A program made the translations under genes and the position numbers. From assembly GCA_965208685.1 (NCBI GenBank), contig CBDBPL010000007.1, positions 2,356,001 through 2,420,000 on the forward strand: 64,000 nt of DNA, read 5' to 3'. This stretch comes from JAJEFO01 sp965208685 (GTDB lineage Bacteria > Pseudomonadota > Alphaproteobacteria > Rhodobacterales > Rhodobacteraceae). The notes beneath the pieces were generated by a model. That model did no database searches. It was not told the origin of the DNA and was given only the letters and a program-made list of their open reading frames with translations. Position 1 is the first letter of the stretch. The number at the start of each line of letters is the position of its first letter. Shown piece by piece: positions 42,971 to 52,647 of the stretch.

Positions 42971-44809
42971 CTATAGCGCGCCCTCGGCACGCAGCTTCTC
43001 GAACTTGGCCTGATCCCACCACCAGTAGTCGATGCCCCTGCTGTATGCTGGCTTGATCTCCGGCCGTCCGAACACGTCCCAATAGGCGACCCAGTGCGCC
43101 CCCTTGTACCAGTTCGGCACCCAGATCATGCGGTCCCGCAGAACCCTGTCGAGCGCCTTTACGCGCACTTCCATCTCCGCTCGGGTTCCAGCGCCGATGA
43201 TCTCTTCGATCAAGGCGTCGACCACGGGGTCGGCAAGCCCGGTCAGGTTCAACGTTCCCGGCGTATTGGCGCTCTCGCTCGAGAACAGGATTTTCAATTC
43301 AAGCGACGGGCTCAGGGGCAAGATGAACCGGGCGACGTAGACGTCGTATTCGAAGTCTTCCTGTCTCTGTTCCAGTTCGGCACTGTCGATCAGCTCGAAG
43401 CTCGCATCGATGCCAAGGAGCTTCAGGTTCTCCGCGAATGGCAGGACGATGCGCTCGAAGGCGGGTCCGTCATCGATGAACTCGATGCTCAGGACCTCGC
43501 CGTCGGCATTGCGTCGCAGACCGTCATCGCCGATCGTCCATCCTGCCTCTTCAAGAAGGGCGTTTGCCGCCCGAACCAGCCCACGGTCCGTCTTGCTCGT
43601 TGTGCTGACAGGCGGCACGAATGCCGGCTCGGTGAAGACGGTCTCCGGCAACCGGTCGCGGTAGGGCTCAAGCACGGCGAGTTCCTCGCCTTCCAGCATG
43701 CCTTCCGCCTGCATCGGCGCGTTTTCCCAGAAACTGTCGAGCCGGGCATAGGATCCGTAGAAGAGGGTTTCGTTCGACCATTCGAAGTTGAACATCATCC
43801 CGATGGCCTCGCGCACTCTCCGGTCCTGGAACTTGGGCAGCCGCATGTTGAACCAGAAGCCCTGCGCACCGGAGGGCCGGCTGTCGTCAAGCACTTCGCG
43901 CTTCACCCAGCCCTTTTCCAGCGCCGGAAAGTCATATGCGGTGGCCCAGAGGGCCGAGAAGAACTCTTCGTGAAACTGGTAGACGCCTGCCTTCAGCGCC
44001 TCGAACGCCGCGGTGTTGTCGGCAAAGTACTCATAGCGGAAGCAGTCGAAATTGTACGCGCCCACGTTGACGGGCAGATCGGCACCCCAATAGCCGGGAT
44101 TGCGGCAATAGACGATCTGGCGACCTGCATCGACCTTGTCGACAACGTAGGGTCCCGAGCCGAGGGGCGGCTCCAGCGTGGACCGCGTAAAATCAACGAC
44201 CTGATAGTAGTGTTCCGGCAGCACGGGCATCTGGCCGACTTCGGAAATCAGGTCCCGCGTTGCAACGCCTTCCGCAAACTCGACCCGAACCTCGCGTTCC
44301 GAAAGGGCCTCGACACTCGCCACGTCCTCGAGCGCGATCCTGTAATTGGGACTGCCATCGGTCTGGAGCGTCCTGATCGTCCAGACCACGTCCGACGCCG
44401 TCACAGGCTCTCCATCTGCAAAGACCGCATGGTCACGCAAGGTGAACACGACCCAGGACCGGTCCTCGGGGTATTCCAGCCTTTCGGCGAGCAGGCCGTA
44501 GACCGCGTCCGCCTCGTCATAGGCACGCACAAGGAGCGAGTCGTAGATCAGTCCAAGACCCTGCGCCGGCTCGCCAGCGAGGATGAACTGGTTCAGGCTG
44601 TCGAAGGTCTGGCTGGCCAGGAAGCCCCGAAAGCTCATCGTGCCCCCTTTGGGCGCATCCGGGTTCACGTAGTCGAAGTGAGGAAAGTCCGGCGGGTACT
44701 TGAGTTCGCCAAAGGCCGAGATGCCGTGACTTGTGATCGTGTCCTGATGGCTTTCGGCGAAGGCCGCACCTGTCAGGCCAAGAAACATGCAGAAAATGGC
44801 TGCTCGCAT
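42971..44809 (-). CDS. Family 5 extracellular solute-binding protein (YejA-like)
   Basis: A 612-residue periplasmic binding protein for an ABC importer of oligopeptides or similar solutes. A signal peptide MRAAIFCMFLGLTGAAFAES ends at an AFA site. SBP family 5 markers include YPPDFPHFDYVNPDAPKGGT, the VVFTLRDHAVFADGEPVTASD stretch and GFWFNMRLPKFQDRRVREAI. This resembles YejA, the binding protein of the microcin C/peptide system. The ATG at 44809 has AAGGGAGC upstream; extra upstream codons are not signal-like. The permease and ATPase genes are not adjacent, which is unusual. It is divergent from the reductive dehalogenase. Confidence 0.9.
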   Translation of the reverse strand: MRAAIFCMFLGLTGAAFAESHQDTITSHGISAFGELKYPPDFPHFDYVNPDAPKGGTMSFRGFLASQTFDSLNQFILAGEPAQGLGLIYDSLLVRAYDEADAVYGLLAERLEYPEDRSWVVFTLRDHAVFADGEPVTASDVVWTIRTLQTDGSPNYRIALEDVASVEALSEREVRVEFAEGVATRDLISEVGQMPVLPEHYYQVVDFTRSTLEPPLGSGPYVVDKVDAGRQIVYCRNPGYWGADLPVNVGAYNFDCFRYEYFADNTAAFEALKAGVYQFHEEFFSALWATAYDFPALEKGWVKREVLDDSRPSGAQGFWFNMRLPKFQDRRVREAIGMMFNFEWSNETLFYGSYARLDSFWENAPMQAEGMLEGEELAVLEPYRDRLPETVFTEPAFVPPVSTTSKTDRGLVRAANALLEEAGWTIGDDGLRRNADGEVLSIEFIDDGPAFERIVLPFAENLKLLGIDASFELIDSAELEQRQEDFEYDVYVARFILPLSPSLELKILFSSESANTPGTLNLTGLADPVVDALIEEIIGAGTRAEMEVRVKALDRVLRDRMIWVPNWYKGAHWVAYWDVFGRPEIKPAYSRGIDYWWWDQAKFEKLRAEGAL

Positions 44810-44938
44810 TGAAAGCTCCCTTGCGCAACGGTTCCGTTGCCGACTTGCCCGCCTTGCGTCAGCCGCATCCGAGTGTCGACGGCGGCGGGCACATCGGCCG
44901 CTTGTGCATTTCAATACATGCGGATTAGCTTCGCGACA

Positions 44939-47900
44939 ATGACTCGCTTGTTCACAGACAATAACCGTCCCGTTCATCTAGGCCCCTATCCGCTGGAGCG
45001 CCTTCGCCGGTCCGAGGTGGCTGATGTCGCGCAGCTGCCCCGTCCCGAGCCGCTGGCATTCCGGAGACCCGACGCCCCGGAATGCATCGTGAACGCAATG
45101 GCGGAATACCAGGCGATGATGGACGCGATCAGGGACGGCCTCGTGAACAGGGCAGTTGCCGAGTGCCCGACCGACCCGACGGAACGGGCTCGTCACGTCA
45201 AGTCCTTCGGGTACTTCTCGGACGCCGCGATGGTCGGCGTCTGCCGCCTGCCCGACGACGCCCTACTGGCGGAGCCTTGGAGAAATCCTGACATCGACAG
45301 GTTGGCCAACGACCTGAAGACACGCCAGACAAAGACGCTGGCAAGCGGAATCGACATGATCATGGCGGACCTGAAGGAGTCGATGGAAGCCCCGCCCTCC
45401 ACAATCGCCGGACACTCCCATGCCGTGGTCTTCCTCAATGCACGCCCGCGGCCGATCCGGGACGGCGAGCCGGGAACGGAGTGGATCGAGGGGGCCGAAG
45501 ACCATGCCGCCTGCCTTCGTGCATCGGAAACCGCGGTCATCCTGGCAAACTACATTCGCCTGCTCGGCCATGACGCGAAGGCGCACAGCGCGACCTCCTC
45601 GGACGTCGACCTGAACAGGCTGGCCGTCGAGGCCGGGCTTGCGATCGCAAGGCAAGGCGTTCTGCGCAATCCGTTCCTCGGCGACAGGTTCGGCCTCGCT
45701 GCGCTGACCACCACTTTCGAGATGACGCCCGACCTGCCGCTTGCGACGAAGCAGCCGCTGATCGGCACACGTGGCCCTGCCTGGTGGTCAGGCTACCGAA
45801 CCGCGAAAAACGCGTTCAACAAGGACCCCTTCAGGCGCCGCAACTTTGTCGACGGCCCGCACCCGTTTGAAACCCTGAAGCGCGTCGACGACCCTACGAC
45901 CTTCATCGACGAACCGCGTGTACCCCGCGTTCCGAAACGAACCGACATGTTCGCGCGCGCCCAGTTCGGCGACATGGGCAAGACTGTGCAAGACGGCGCA
46001 AAGAACGGGCACTACGCACGGAAGGCGCCGACGGCATCGGCGCAGAGACGCATGCTTGGAGCCTTCGTGCTCCTGCAGGACGGCACTCCCGATGCCGGCA
46101 GGCGCCCGTCGGACGCCGAACGCAACGCCGCGAACGTGAAGGCGGCCAGCTACTTCCTGGGCGTCGATGCAGTCGGGATCAGCCGCTGCCCGGACTGGAC
46201 GTGGTACAGCCATGACGCGACGGGCGCTCGCATCGAGCCGCCCCACGATCAGGCGATCAGCATGATCATAGACCAGGGCTACGAAACCATGGAGGGGGCC
46301 AGCGGAGACGACTGGATCAGCGTCGCACAGTCGATGCGGGCCTATCTCAGGTTTTCCCTTTTGGGAGGCGTCGTTGCAAAGCACATCAGAAGCCTTGGCT
46401 ACGGGGCCAAGGCGCACACCGTCCTTGATGGAGAAGTCGTCCAGCCACCGCTTTTGTTGCTGTCGGGCCTCGGCGAGGTGAGCCGCATCGGGGAAGTGAT
46501 CCTGAATCCCTTCCTCGGCCCTCGCCTCAAGTCGGGCGTCGTGACCACGGACATGCCGCTCGCCCATGACAAGCCAATCGACTTCGGTCTCCAGGCATTT
46601 TGCGAGGCGTGCAACAAGTGCGCGCGGGAGTGTCCTTCGGGCGCAATCACGGCAGGCCCGAAGCTGATGTTCAACGGCTACGAGATATGGAAGTCCGACA
46701 GCCAGAAGTGCGCAACCTACCGCATCACGACGCCTGGCGGCGCCATGTGCGGCAGGTGCATGAAGACCTGCCCGTGGAACCTTGAAGGACTGTTCGCCGA
46801 GAAGCCCTTTCGCTGGGCAGCCATGAACGTGCCGGCGCTGGCCCCCGCCCTTGCCCGCCTTGATGACCGTCTGGGCAACGGCGGCCTCAACCCGATCAAG
46901 AAGTGGTGGTGGGACATCGGGATCGAGGAAGACGGCGGCTACCGGCCGGCACGCGAGGCGGTGAACGCCCGCGACCTGCAGCGGGAGCTTGACCTGAAAT
47001 ACGAGGACCAGACGCTTGCCGTCTATCCCGCCCATCTCACGCCGCCGCCTTGGCCATACCCCTTTCCGATGGATCGCGAAGCGGGAATCGAGGCCTACGA
47101 GGCCATGCTTACGCCAGAGGCGTACAAGTCGCGTCTGGTACGCGGCGACACCGTCGGTCTTGCGCACGAAGTTCTTGACCATGCTGACAGCCCGGTCCTG
47201 CAGATGGTCGTGTCGAAGGTCGATGCCCGTGACGGCGACATAACGGTCTATGAATTCCGCGACCCCAATGGCCGCGATTTGCCGGAATGGACGGCCGGCG
47301 CACATCTGGACATCGTCGTGGCGCCGGAGTTTCTTCGGCAATATTCAATGTCCGGCAATCCGCAAGACCGTTCGGTCTACCAGATCGGTGTCCTGCGAGA
47401 AGATGACGGGCGCGGCGGCTCGAAGCTGATGCATCGGATATTCACGAAAGGCCGCCGGGTCTTCCTGTCGAAGCCGATCAACCACTTCCCTCTGGAGGAA
47501 AGCGCCAGACGGACGCTTCTCATGGGCGGCGGAATCGGGGTCACGCCCATGGTGGCCATGGGACATCGCTTGCACGAACTCGGTCGCGACTTCAGGCTTC
47601 ACTACTCGGTGCCGTCACGTGACAAGGCCGCCTATCTCGATGACCTGCTTGCCATGCCCTGGGCCGAGCGCGTCACTCTGCACGTCTCCGACGAAGGCAG
47701 CCGGGCGGACCTGCATGGCATTCTCGGGCCGTACTCGGACGGCATACACGTCTACGCATGTGGCCCGGATCGCTACATGTCCGCCGTGATGGAGGCCGCC
47801 GAACTGCAGGGCTTCCCGGAAGAAGCTCGCCATCTCGAGTATTTTTCGGTTCCCGAGCTTCCCGAATACGAAAACCACCCGTTCACGCTGAAGCTCGTCA

Positions 47901-48142
47901 GATCCGAAGTCACGCTCGAAGTGCCTGCAGAAAAGAGCGCGACCGATGTCCTGACCGAGCACGGCGTTGCCGTAGACGTGAAGTGTTCGGACGGGCTTTG
48001 CGGCGTCTGCAAGTGCGGCCTGATCGCCGGAGAGGTTGAGCATCGCGACTTCGTGCTGTCAGCCGCGCAGCGCAAGACCTCCATCATCCTCTGCCAGTCT
48101 CGCGCAGCCGAGCCGGATGGTGCCATAGAGGTGGACATCTGA
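44939..48142 (+). CDS. Self-sufficient reductive dehalogenase (RdhA fused to FNR/2Fe-2S reductase)
   Basis: A 1067-residue cytosolic fusion. Residues about 30-320 are a vestigial RdhA/B12-binding-like half. Residues 360-690 are the catalytic corrinoid domain, with bacterial-ferredoxin clusters CX2CX2CX3CP (CEACNKCARECP, near 555) and MCGRCMKTCPW (near 605). Residues 738-1067 form an oxidoreductase of phthalate-dioxygenase-reductase type: RQYSMSG flavin motif, GGGIGVTPM nucleotide site (near 865), YACGPDRYM, and a plant-type 2Fe-2S motif CSDGLCGVC...C (1016-1051). There is no Tat signal and no RdhB anchor, unlike respiratory enzymes. This matches the catabolic class of BhbA (bromoxynil) and NpRdhA, which take electrons from NAD(P)H and remove halogen from phenolic rings. 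ATG 44939 lacks a clear Shine-Dalgarno; 44918 is an alternative. Confidence 0.92.
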   Translation: MTRLFTDNNRPVHLGPYPLERLRRSEVADVAQLPRPEPLAFRRPDAPECIVNAMAEYQAMMDAIRDGLVNRAVAECPTDPTERARHVKSFGYFSDAAMVGVCRLPDDALLAEPWRNPDIDRLANDLKTRQTKTLASGIDMIMADLKESMEAPPSTIAGHSHAVVFLNARPRPIRDGEPGTEWIEGAEDHAACLRASETAVILANYIRLLGHDAKAHSATSSDVDLNRLAVEAGLAIARQGVLRNPFLGDRFGLAALTTTFEMTPDLPLATKQPLIGTRGPAWWSGYRTAKNAFNKDPFRRRNFVDGPHPFETLKRVDDPTTFIDEPRVPRVPKRTDMFARAQFGDMGKTVQDGAKNGHYARKAPTASAQRRMLGAFVLLQDGTPDAGRRPSDAERNAANVKAASYFLGVDAVGISRCPDWTWYSHDATGARIEPPHDQAISMIIDQGYETMEGASGDDWISVAQSMRAYLRFSLLGGVVAKHIRSLGYGAKAHTVLDGEVVQPPLLLLSGLGEVSRIGEVILNPFLGPRLKSGVVTTDMPLAHDKPIDFGLQAFCEACNKCARECPSGAITAGPKLMFNGYEIWKSDSQKCATYRITTPGGAMCGRCMKTCPWNLEGLFAEKPFRWAAMNVPALAPALARLDDRLGNGGLNPIKKWWWDIGIEEDGGYRPAREAVNARDLQRELDLKYEDQTLAVYPAHLTPPPWPYPFPMDREAGIEAYEAMLTPEAYKSRLVRGDTVGLAHEVLDHADSPVLQMVVSKVDARDGDITVYEFRDPNGRDLPEWTAGAHLDIVVAPEFLRQYSMSGNPQDRSVYQIGVLREDDGRGGSKLMHRIFTKGRRVFLSKPINHFPLEESARRTLLMGGGIGVTPMVAMGHRLHELGRDFRLHYSVPSRDKAAYLDDLLAMPWAERVTLHVSDEGSRADLHGILGPYSDGIHVYACGPDRYMSAVMEAAELQGFPEEARHLEYFSVPELPEYENHPFTLKLVRSEVTLEVPAEKSATDVLTEHGVAVDVKCSDGLCGVCKCGLIAGEVEHRDFVLSAAQRKTSIILCQSRAAEPDGAIEVDI

Positions 48143-48189
48143 GGTCGCCCAGTTGCCGTGCGCTTTCCGTCCGGCATCGCCGCGAAAGG

Positions 48190-48612
<423 letters not shown>

Positions 48613-48776
48613 GTGGATTCCTCGTCATTCAGTTGTGCCGGGCGTCACAGGTCCCGGTGGATTTTCCGGGTCGCCTAGCATGGAAGCCAATCGAGGAAAA
48701 GTCGCCGCTAGCGGCAACGGCAATCTCGAAGCCAAATTCAGGTCACAGGCGCAAATTGCGCGCGAGCCAGCCTGAT

Positions 48777-48845
48777 CGCAGCACGCTTGAAGACGGACTT
48801 GCCGCCTGCTCCCTGGCGAGGCGCAGCACGCTTGAAGACGGACTT
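48777..48845 (+). repeat. 24-bp direct repeat pair at the dctM 3' end
   Basis: 48777-48800 and 48822-48845 are identical over 24 bp, beginning CGCAGCACGCTTGAAGACGG, 45 bp apart. The second copy ends just outside the dctM stop codon. They look like a small tandem duplication of downstream sequence; no function can be assigned. Confidence 0.75.
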
Positions 48846-48848
48846 CGC

Positions 48849-51509
48849 CTAAAAGTTCAGAGAGATGTCCCGATGAGCGGCATTGCAACCGGAAATGTGC
48901 AATGCCTGGTCGCGGTTCAGGCGATCCTGCTGGCGCGAGCCCACCGTGTCGGAGATGGCCTCAAGATACGCTCGAACACCTGTCGAAAGGTCTCCCGCCG
49001 CAGCGCGACGCCACACGGTCTGGGTCTCAAACGCCGCCACGGCATCAGCCCAACTCTCCGCCGCCTTTTCGCGATCCTCCCGACCTTCGCGCAGTGAGCG
49101 ACGCACCTTTGACAGAGCCGAACGAATGTCGTCGGCACCGGCCAACGCCCCGAAGGCGCTGCCGAGGGCCTTGGCCGTCTCTTCCGCAATGGCCCTGTCA
49201 CCTTCTGCCACCAGGCTCTGCATTTTGCGCAAGTCGCTTTCCAGCGCGAAGAAGGCGTCGTTGGCCTCCACGACAGAGAGGAAATCGCGCGCGGGCCCGA
49301 CCGAACCGTCCGCTGCCCTGCGATAGGCGGCGCGTGCCTTGTCCTCGGCCTGGACCAGGGCGATGAACCGCGCGTAGACTTCGTCCCATCCCCCCGGAAC
49401 GGTCGCGGCGAGTTCCGCCCGCTCGGTCTCCAATTCCGCAACTCGCTCTTCCAGCCGCGCCTTTCGGTCGGCCAGGTCCTCGGATGTCAGGAAGCTTGCC
49501 TGCTTGCTCAGTTCCCTTATTTCGTGATCAAGGTCACGGATCTGCTTTTCGATGAATCTCACCCGCCGATGCTGCGGGCGATACCAGTCCGTGGCCGCGA
49601 CCACTTCGTCATGGGCGACCCAGGCACTGTCCAGGTGGCCAATTGCAACTTCAGCGCTGTCAAACGCGTCCGCCAGGTCGCTGCGAACGCCGCGCGGCAG
49701 GACGGACAGATCAAGCTCGCGCGCCCTCTCGATGGACGCCAAGACAGCACCACGGGTCTCGCCCAGCCGTTCATGGACGTAGTCTTCAAGGCAATGCTGC
49801 AGCTTGGGGTTCCGTGGAGGCGGAGCCGTCTCGCCCAGAAGCGAAACGCGGTTTGGCAGATAGTTCACGAGCTGCGGATAGTAGCCGACGATTCCAAGCG
49901 CGATCAGTTGCAGGCAGATGAAGGCCACGACCCCCTTGTAGATCTGGACCGTCTTCACGTCCGGCGGCGCAACGCCTCTCAGGTAGAACAACGCGAACCC
50001 AAATGGTGGCGTAAGGAACGAGGTCTGGATGTTCAGCCCGATCATCACGCCAAGCCAGACCGCCGTGATGTTGGCCGTGGGGTCCGCCAGCAGGATGGGC
50101 GCCACGATCGGCACGACCACGACCGCGATCTCGATGAAGTCGAGGAAGAAGCCCAGAACGAATATCACGGCCATGACGATGACAAACTGCGTCCAGAACC
50201 CGCCAGGCAGCGAGTTCAGGAAGTCCTTCACCAGTTCCTCGCCGCCGAAGGCGCGGAATGCCGCTGTCAGCATGGCTGCACCGAGAAGGATGATGAACAC
50301 GAGCGACGTGGTCTTCGCGGTCTCTATCATCACGTTGCGCAACGTGTTCTCGATCCGCAGGACGCGGACACCCGACCAGACCAAGGCGATCATCACGAGC
50401 GTGACACCGACACCCCCAAGCCAGACGCCTGTCATGTCTCCGCCCGTGACGATCACTGCCTTGACGTTCGTGTCGAAGGTTGACAAGGCAAACGCGATGA
50501 CGGCGAGCCCGACCATCGCAAGAAGCGCGGGCGCGAACGTGAGGCGTTTCTGCTCCACCAGCCGGTAGCCGGCCATGATCAGCGCTCCGGATGCACCGAT
50601 GGCACCAGCCTGGTTGACGGTCGCGATTCCCGAAAGGATCGAGCCGAGCACAAGAAAAATCAGGGCCAGCGGCGGCACGAGCGTCAGCAGCGCATTGCCC
50701 AAGAACTTTGCATCGCGCGCGCCGCCATACGGAACGGCCGGCGCCAGCTTTGGCCGGATCAAGGCGAGCCCGAGGATGAATGCCATGTACAGCAGCACGA
50801 GCACGATGCCCGGCACGAAGGCGCCGAGGAACATTTCGCCCGCGCTCGTGGAAGCCACGTCGTAGACCGAGGGCATGGTCAATTCCCCGGTTGAACCCTT
50901 GTGCAGCGCCTTCCGCGCTGTCGACGCCTGGTCCGAGGCGCTCGCCAGCTGGTCAGCAAGTATGATGAGGACAATGGACGGCGGAATGATCTGTCCCAGC
51001 GTGCCTGAAGCGGCGATTGTTCCTGTTGCAAGCGGTTGGGAGTAATTGTTGCGCAGCATCGCCGGCAGGGAAATGAGCCCCATTGCAACCACGGTTGCGC
51101 CCACGATCCCGGTCGTGGCCGCGAGCAACGCGCCCACGAAGACGACCGAAATGCCAAGCCCTCCCGGTACCGGCCCGAAGAGGCGCGCCATGGTCACGAG
51201 CAGGTCTTCGGCGATCTTCGACCGCTGCAGCATGATGCCCATGAAAATGAAGAGAGGAATCGCGATCAGGGTATCCCGCTCGACCTCCCAGTAGACACCC
51301 CTGAGGTTCGTCACACCCGCCGTAAGCCACTGCGACGGCCCGCCAGAGTGAAAGAACGCGTCCATGTTGTCGGCAAAGACGTAGCCGGATGCCGCCGCGG
51401 CAACGATCGAAATGATCGCCGCGCCCGGGAGGGCGAAGGCGACGGGAAATCCGGAGCCCAAGGCGGCGGCCATGACGAAGATCAGCAGTGCGAGAAAGAA
51501 CAGTTCCAT
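48849..51509 (-). CDS. dctM: TRAP transporter large permease with long C-terminal helical extension
   Basis: The large (DctM) membrane subunit of a Na+-driven TRAP importer, of the FcbT3-like mannitol/chloroaromatic class. Of 886 residues, the first ~570 form the multi-span core (IPLFIFMGIMLQRSKIAEDL, IIPPSIVLIILADQ, FILGFFLDFIEIAVVVVPI) with insertions beyond the usual ~430. The rest, about 580-880, is soluble and strongly helical, with coiled-coil-like heptads (RKARLEERVAELETERAEL) and many charged residues. I know long DctM variants in this order but not what the tail does. It lies 12 bp after dctQ in one operon with dctP. Confidence 0.92.
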   Translation of the reverse strand: MELFFLALLIFVMAAALGSGFPVAFALPGAAIISIVAAAASGYVFADNMDAFFHSGGPSQWLTAGVTNLRGVYWEVERDTLIAIPLFIFMGIMLQRSKIAEDLLVTMARLFGPVPGGLGISVVFVGALLAATTGIVGATVVAMGLISLPAMLRNNYSQPLATGTIAASGTLGQIIPPSIVLIILADQLASASDQASTARKALHKGSTGELTMPSVYDVASTSAGEMFLGAFVPGIVLVLLYMAFILGLALIRPKLAPAVPYGGARDAKFLGNALLTLVPPLALIFLVLGSILSGIATVNQAGAIGASGALIMAGYRLVEQKRLTFAPALLAMVGLAVIAFALSTFDTNVKAVIVTGGDMTGVWLGGVGVTLVMIALVWSGVRVLRIENTLRNVMIETAKTTSLVFIILLGAAMLTAAFRAFGGEELVKDFLNSLPGGFWTQFVIVMAVIFVLGFFLDFIEIAVVVVPIVAPILLADPTANITAVWLGVMIGLNIQTSFLTPPFGFALFYLRGVAPPDVKTVQIYKGVVAFICLQLIALGIVGYYPQLVNYLPNRVSLLGETAPPPRNPKLQHCLEDYVHERLGETRGAVLASIERARELDLSVLPRGVRSDLADAFDSAEVAIGHLDSAWVAHDEVVAATDWYRPQHRRVRFIEKQIRDLDHEIRELSKQASFLTSEDLADRKARLEERVAELETERAELAATVPGGWDEVYARFIALVQAEDKARAAYRRAADGSVGPARDFLSVVEANDAFFALESDLRKMQSLVAEGDRAIAEETAKALGSAFGALAGADDIRSALSKVRRSLREGREDREKAAESWADAVAAFETQTVWRRAAAGDLSTGVRAYLEAISDTVGSRQQDRLNRDQALHISGCNAAHRDISLNF

Positions 51510-51521
51510 CTGCGTTGATCC

Positions 51522-52514
51522 TCAATGCCCGACCGGTTCGGCATCACGGTGACCGGGTTCGTCGCGCATGTCGGCCACGGCCTCGAACATGTAACTCACG
51601 AACTGTATCAGCATGGTGATGGCGAATATCCCGAGGAACGCAGCCATCTGGTACTTGGTGTACATGCCCGCAGTCCCGGTCTGGCTGACTTCGAAGTTCC
51701 TGACCGGCGAGTTTACGATGGCATTGGCCGACCCCATGCCGACCAGGATGATGACCCAGCAGGTCGACATGCCCAGCAGGATCGATCCCACTGCGTTCAC
51801 CCGTCCCTTCCGGCGGACGTCAAAACCGGCATAGAGGACGTCGACGCGCACATGGCCCTCTTCGAGGAGCGTGTAGGCCGAGGAAAAGAGGAACAGGGCC
51901 GCATACCAGTAGCGCACGAGATCTCCCATGAGCGCCTGTTCGTAGGAGAAGACGAAACGGGAGAAGACGATCAGCAGTTCCGCCATCACGATCAGCAGCG
52001 CCAGCCATATGAAGCCCAGCGACCGCGAGAATGCCGCCACGACGAAACCGAGAACCGCCAAGGGGAGGTGAATCCACGGGCCAATGAAATGAGACCTTAT
52101 CAGATCGTGTGAGAGCTTTTCGCCAAAGACGTAGGGCAGGAGGCCCTCGACCCGGATGAACGCGATCGTGGCATCTGCAATCCCGGTGAAGAGCACCGCG
52201 AAATAGCAACCGCGAATGAGGTAGGCGTTGAAGTCGCTGATCGCTCTCGCATCGTACCGCAACGCTCGATCAGGCGTGCGCAGCACCCAGAAAACCGCGA
52301 GGGCGACAAGGAGCACGTAGATCGCGACCAGCAGCAACGCGCGACCGTCACCGCCGAATGCCTGGGTTGGCTTTGGAAAGCCCCAACCCACGATAAACAC
52401 GTTGTTGATCATGAACGCGGCAAGCACGGAAAGCATCGCCCACCCGAACACGCGCGTTACAGGTGCAGGCGTGCCGTGACGAGACAGAACGTCTGGATCT
52501 GGCGCGGTGCTCAT
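51522..52514 (-). CDS. dctQ: TRAP transporter small permease
   Basis: The small (DctQ) membrane subunit, here 330 residues rather than about 170. The C-terminal half (from about 150) has the canonical four helices with the RYWYAALFLFSSAYTLLEEGHVRVDVLY segment. The N-terminal half adds about three further helices, as in FcbT2-type subunits. It starts 70 bp downstream of the terminator-like hairpin that separates it from dctP, and is followed closely by dctM. Confidence 0.9.
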   Translation of the reverse strand: MSTAPDPDVLSRHGTPAPVTRVFGWAMLSVLAAFMINNVFIVGWGFPKPTQAFGGDGRALLLVAIYVLLVALAVFWVLRTPDRALRYDARAISDFNAYLIRGCYFAVLFTGIADATIAFIRVEGLLPYVFGEKLSHDLIRSHFIGPWIHLPLAVLGFVVAAFSRSLGFIWLALLIVMAELLIVFSRFVFSYEQALMGDLVRYWYAALFLFSSAYTLLEEGHVRVDVLYAGFDVRRKGRVNAVGSILLGMSTCWVIILVGMGSANAIVNSPVRNFEVSQTGTAGMYTKYQMAAFLGIFAITMLIQFVSYMFEAVADMRDEPGHRDAEPVGH

Positions 52515-52583
52515 CGGCCTCCCTCCGACTGTCCCGTAGCGTGGCGCGCACCAGAATTCACGGTGCCGAACGCGCTTCGATGG

Positions 52584-52617
52584 AAAAAGCAGGAGCCGAC
52601 GCTTCGCCGGCTCCTGC
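52584..52617 (-). terminator. Intra-operon terminator between dctP and dctQ
   Basis: On the minus strand GCAGGAGCCG pairs with CGGCTCCTGC around a 9-nt loop and is followed by TTTTTC, a textbook intrinsic terminator. Placed after the binding-protein gene and before the permease genes, it would let dctP be made in excess over the membrane subunits. Confidence 0.85.
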
Positions 52618-52647
52618 CTTGGTTATCTACTGGTTCCGTTCAAGGCC

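Noticed and set aside
43094..44812. A 572-codon plus-strand open frame
   Set aside because: It is antisense to the well-supported family 5 binding protein; the translation is unlike any protein.
45788..47341. A 517-codon minus-strand open frame
   Set aside because: Antisense to the reductive dehalogenase fusion, whose motifs are unambiguous.
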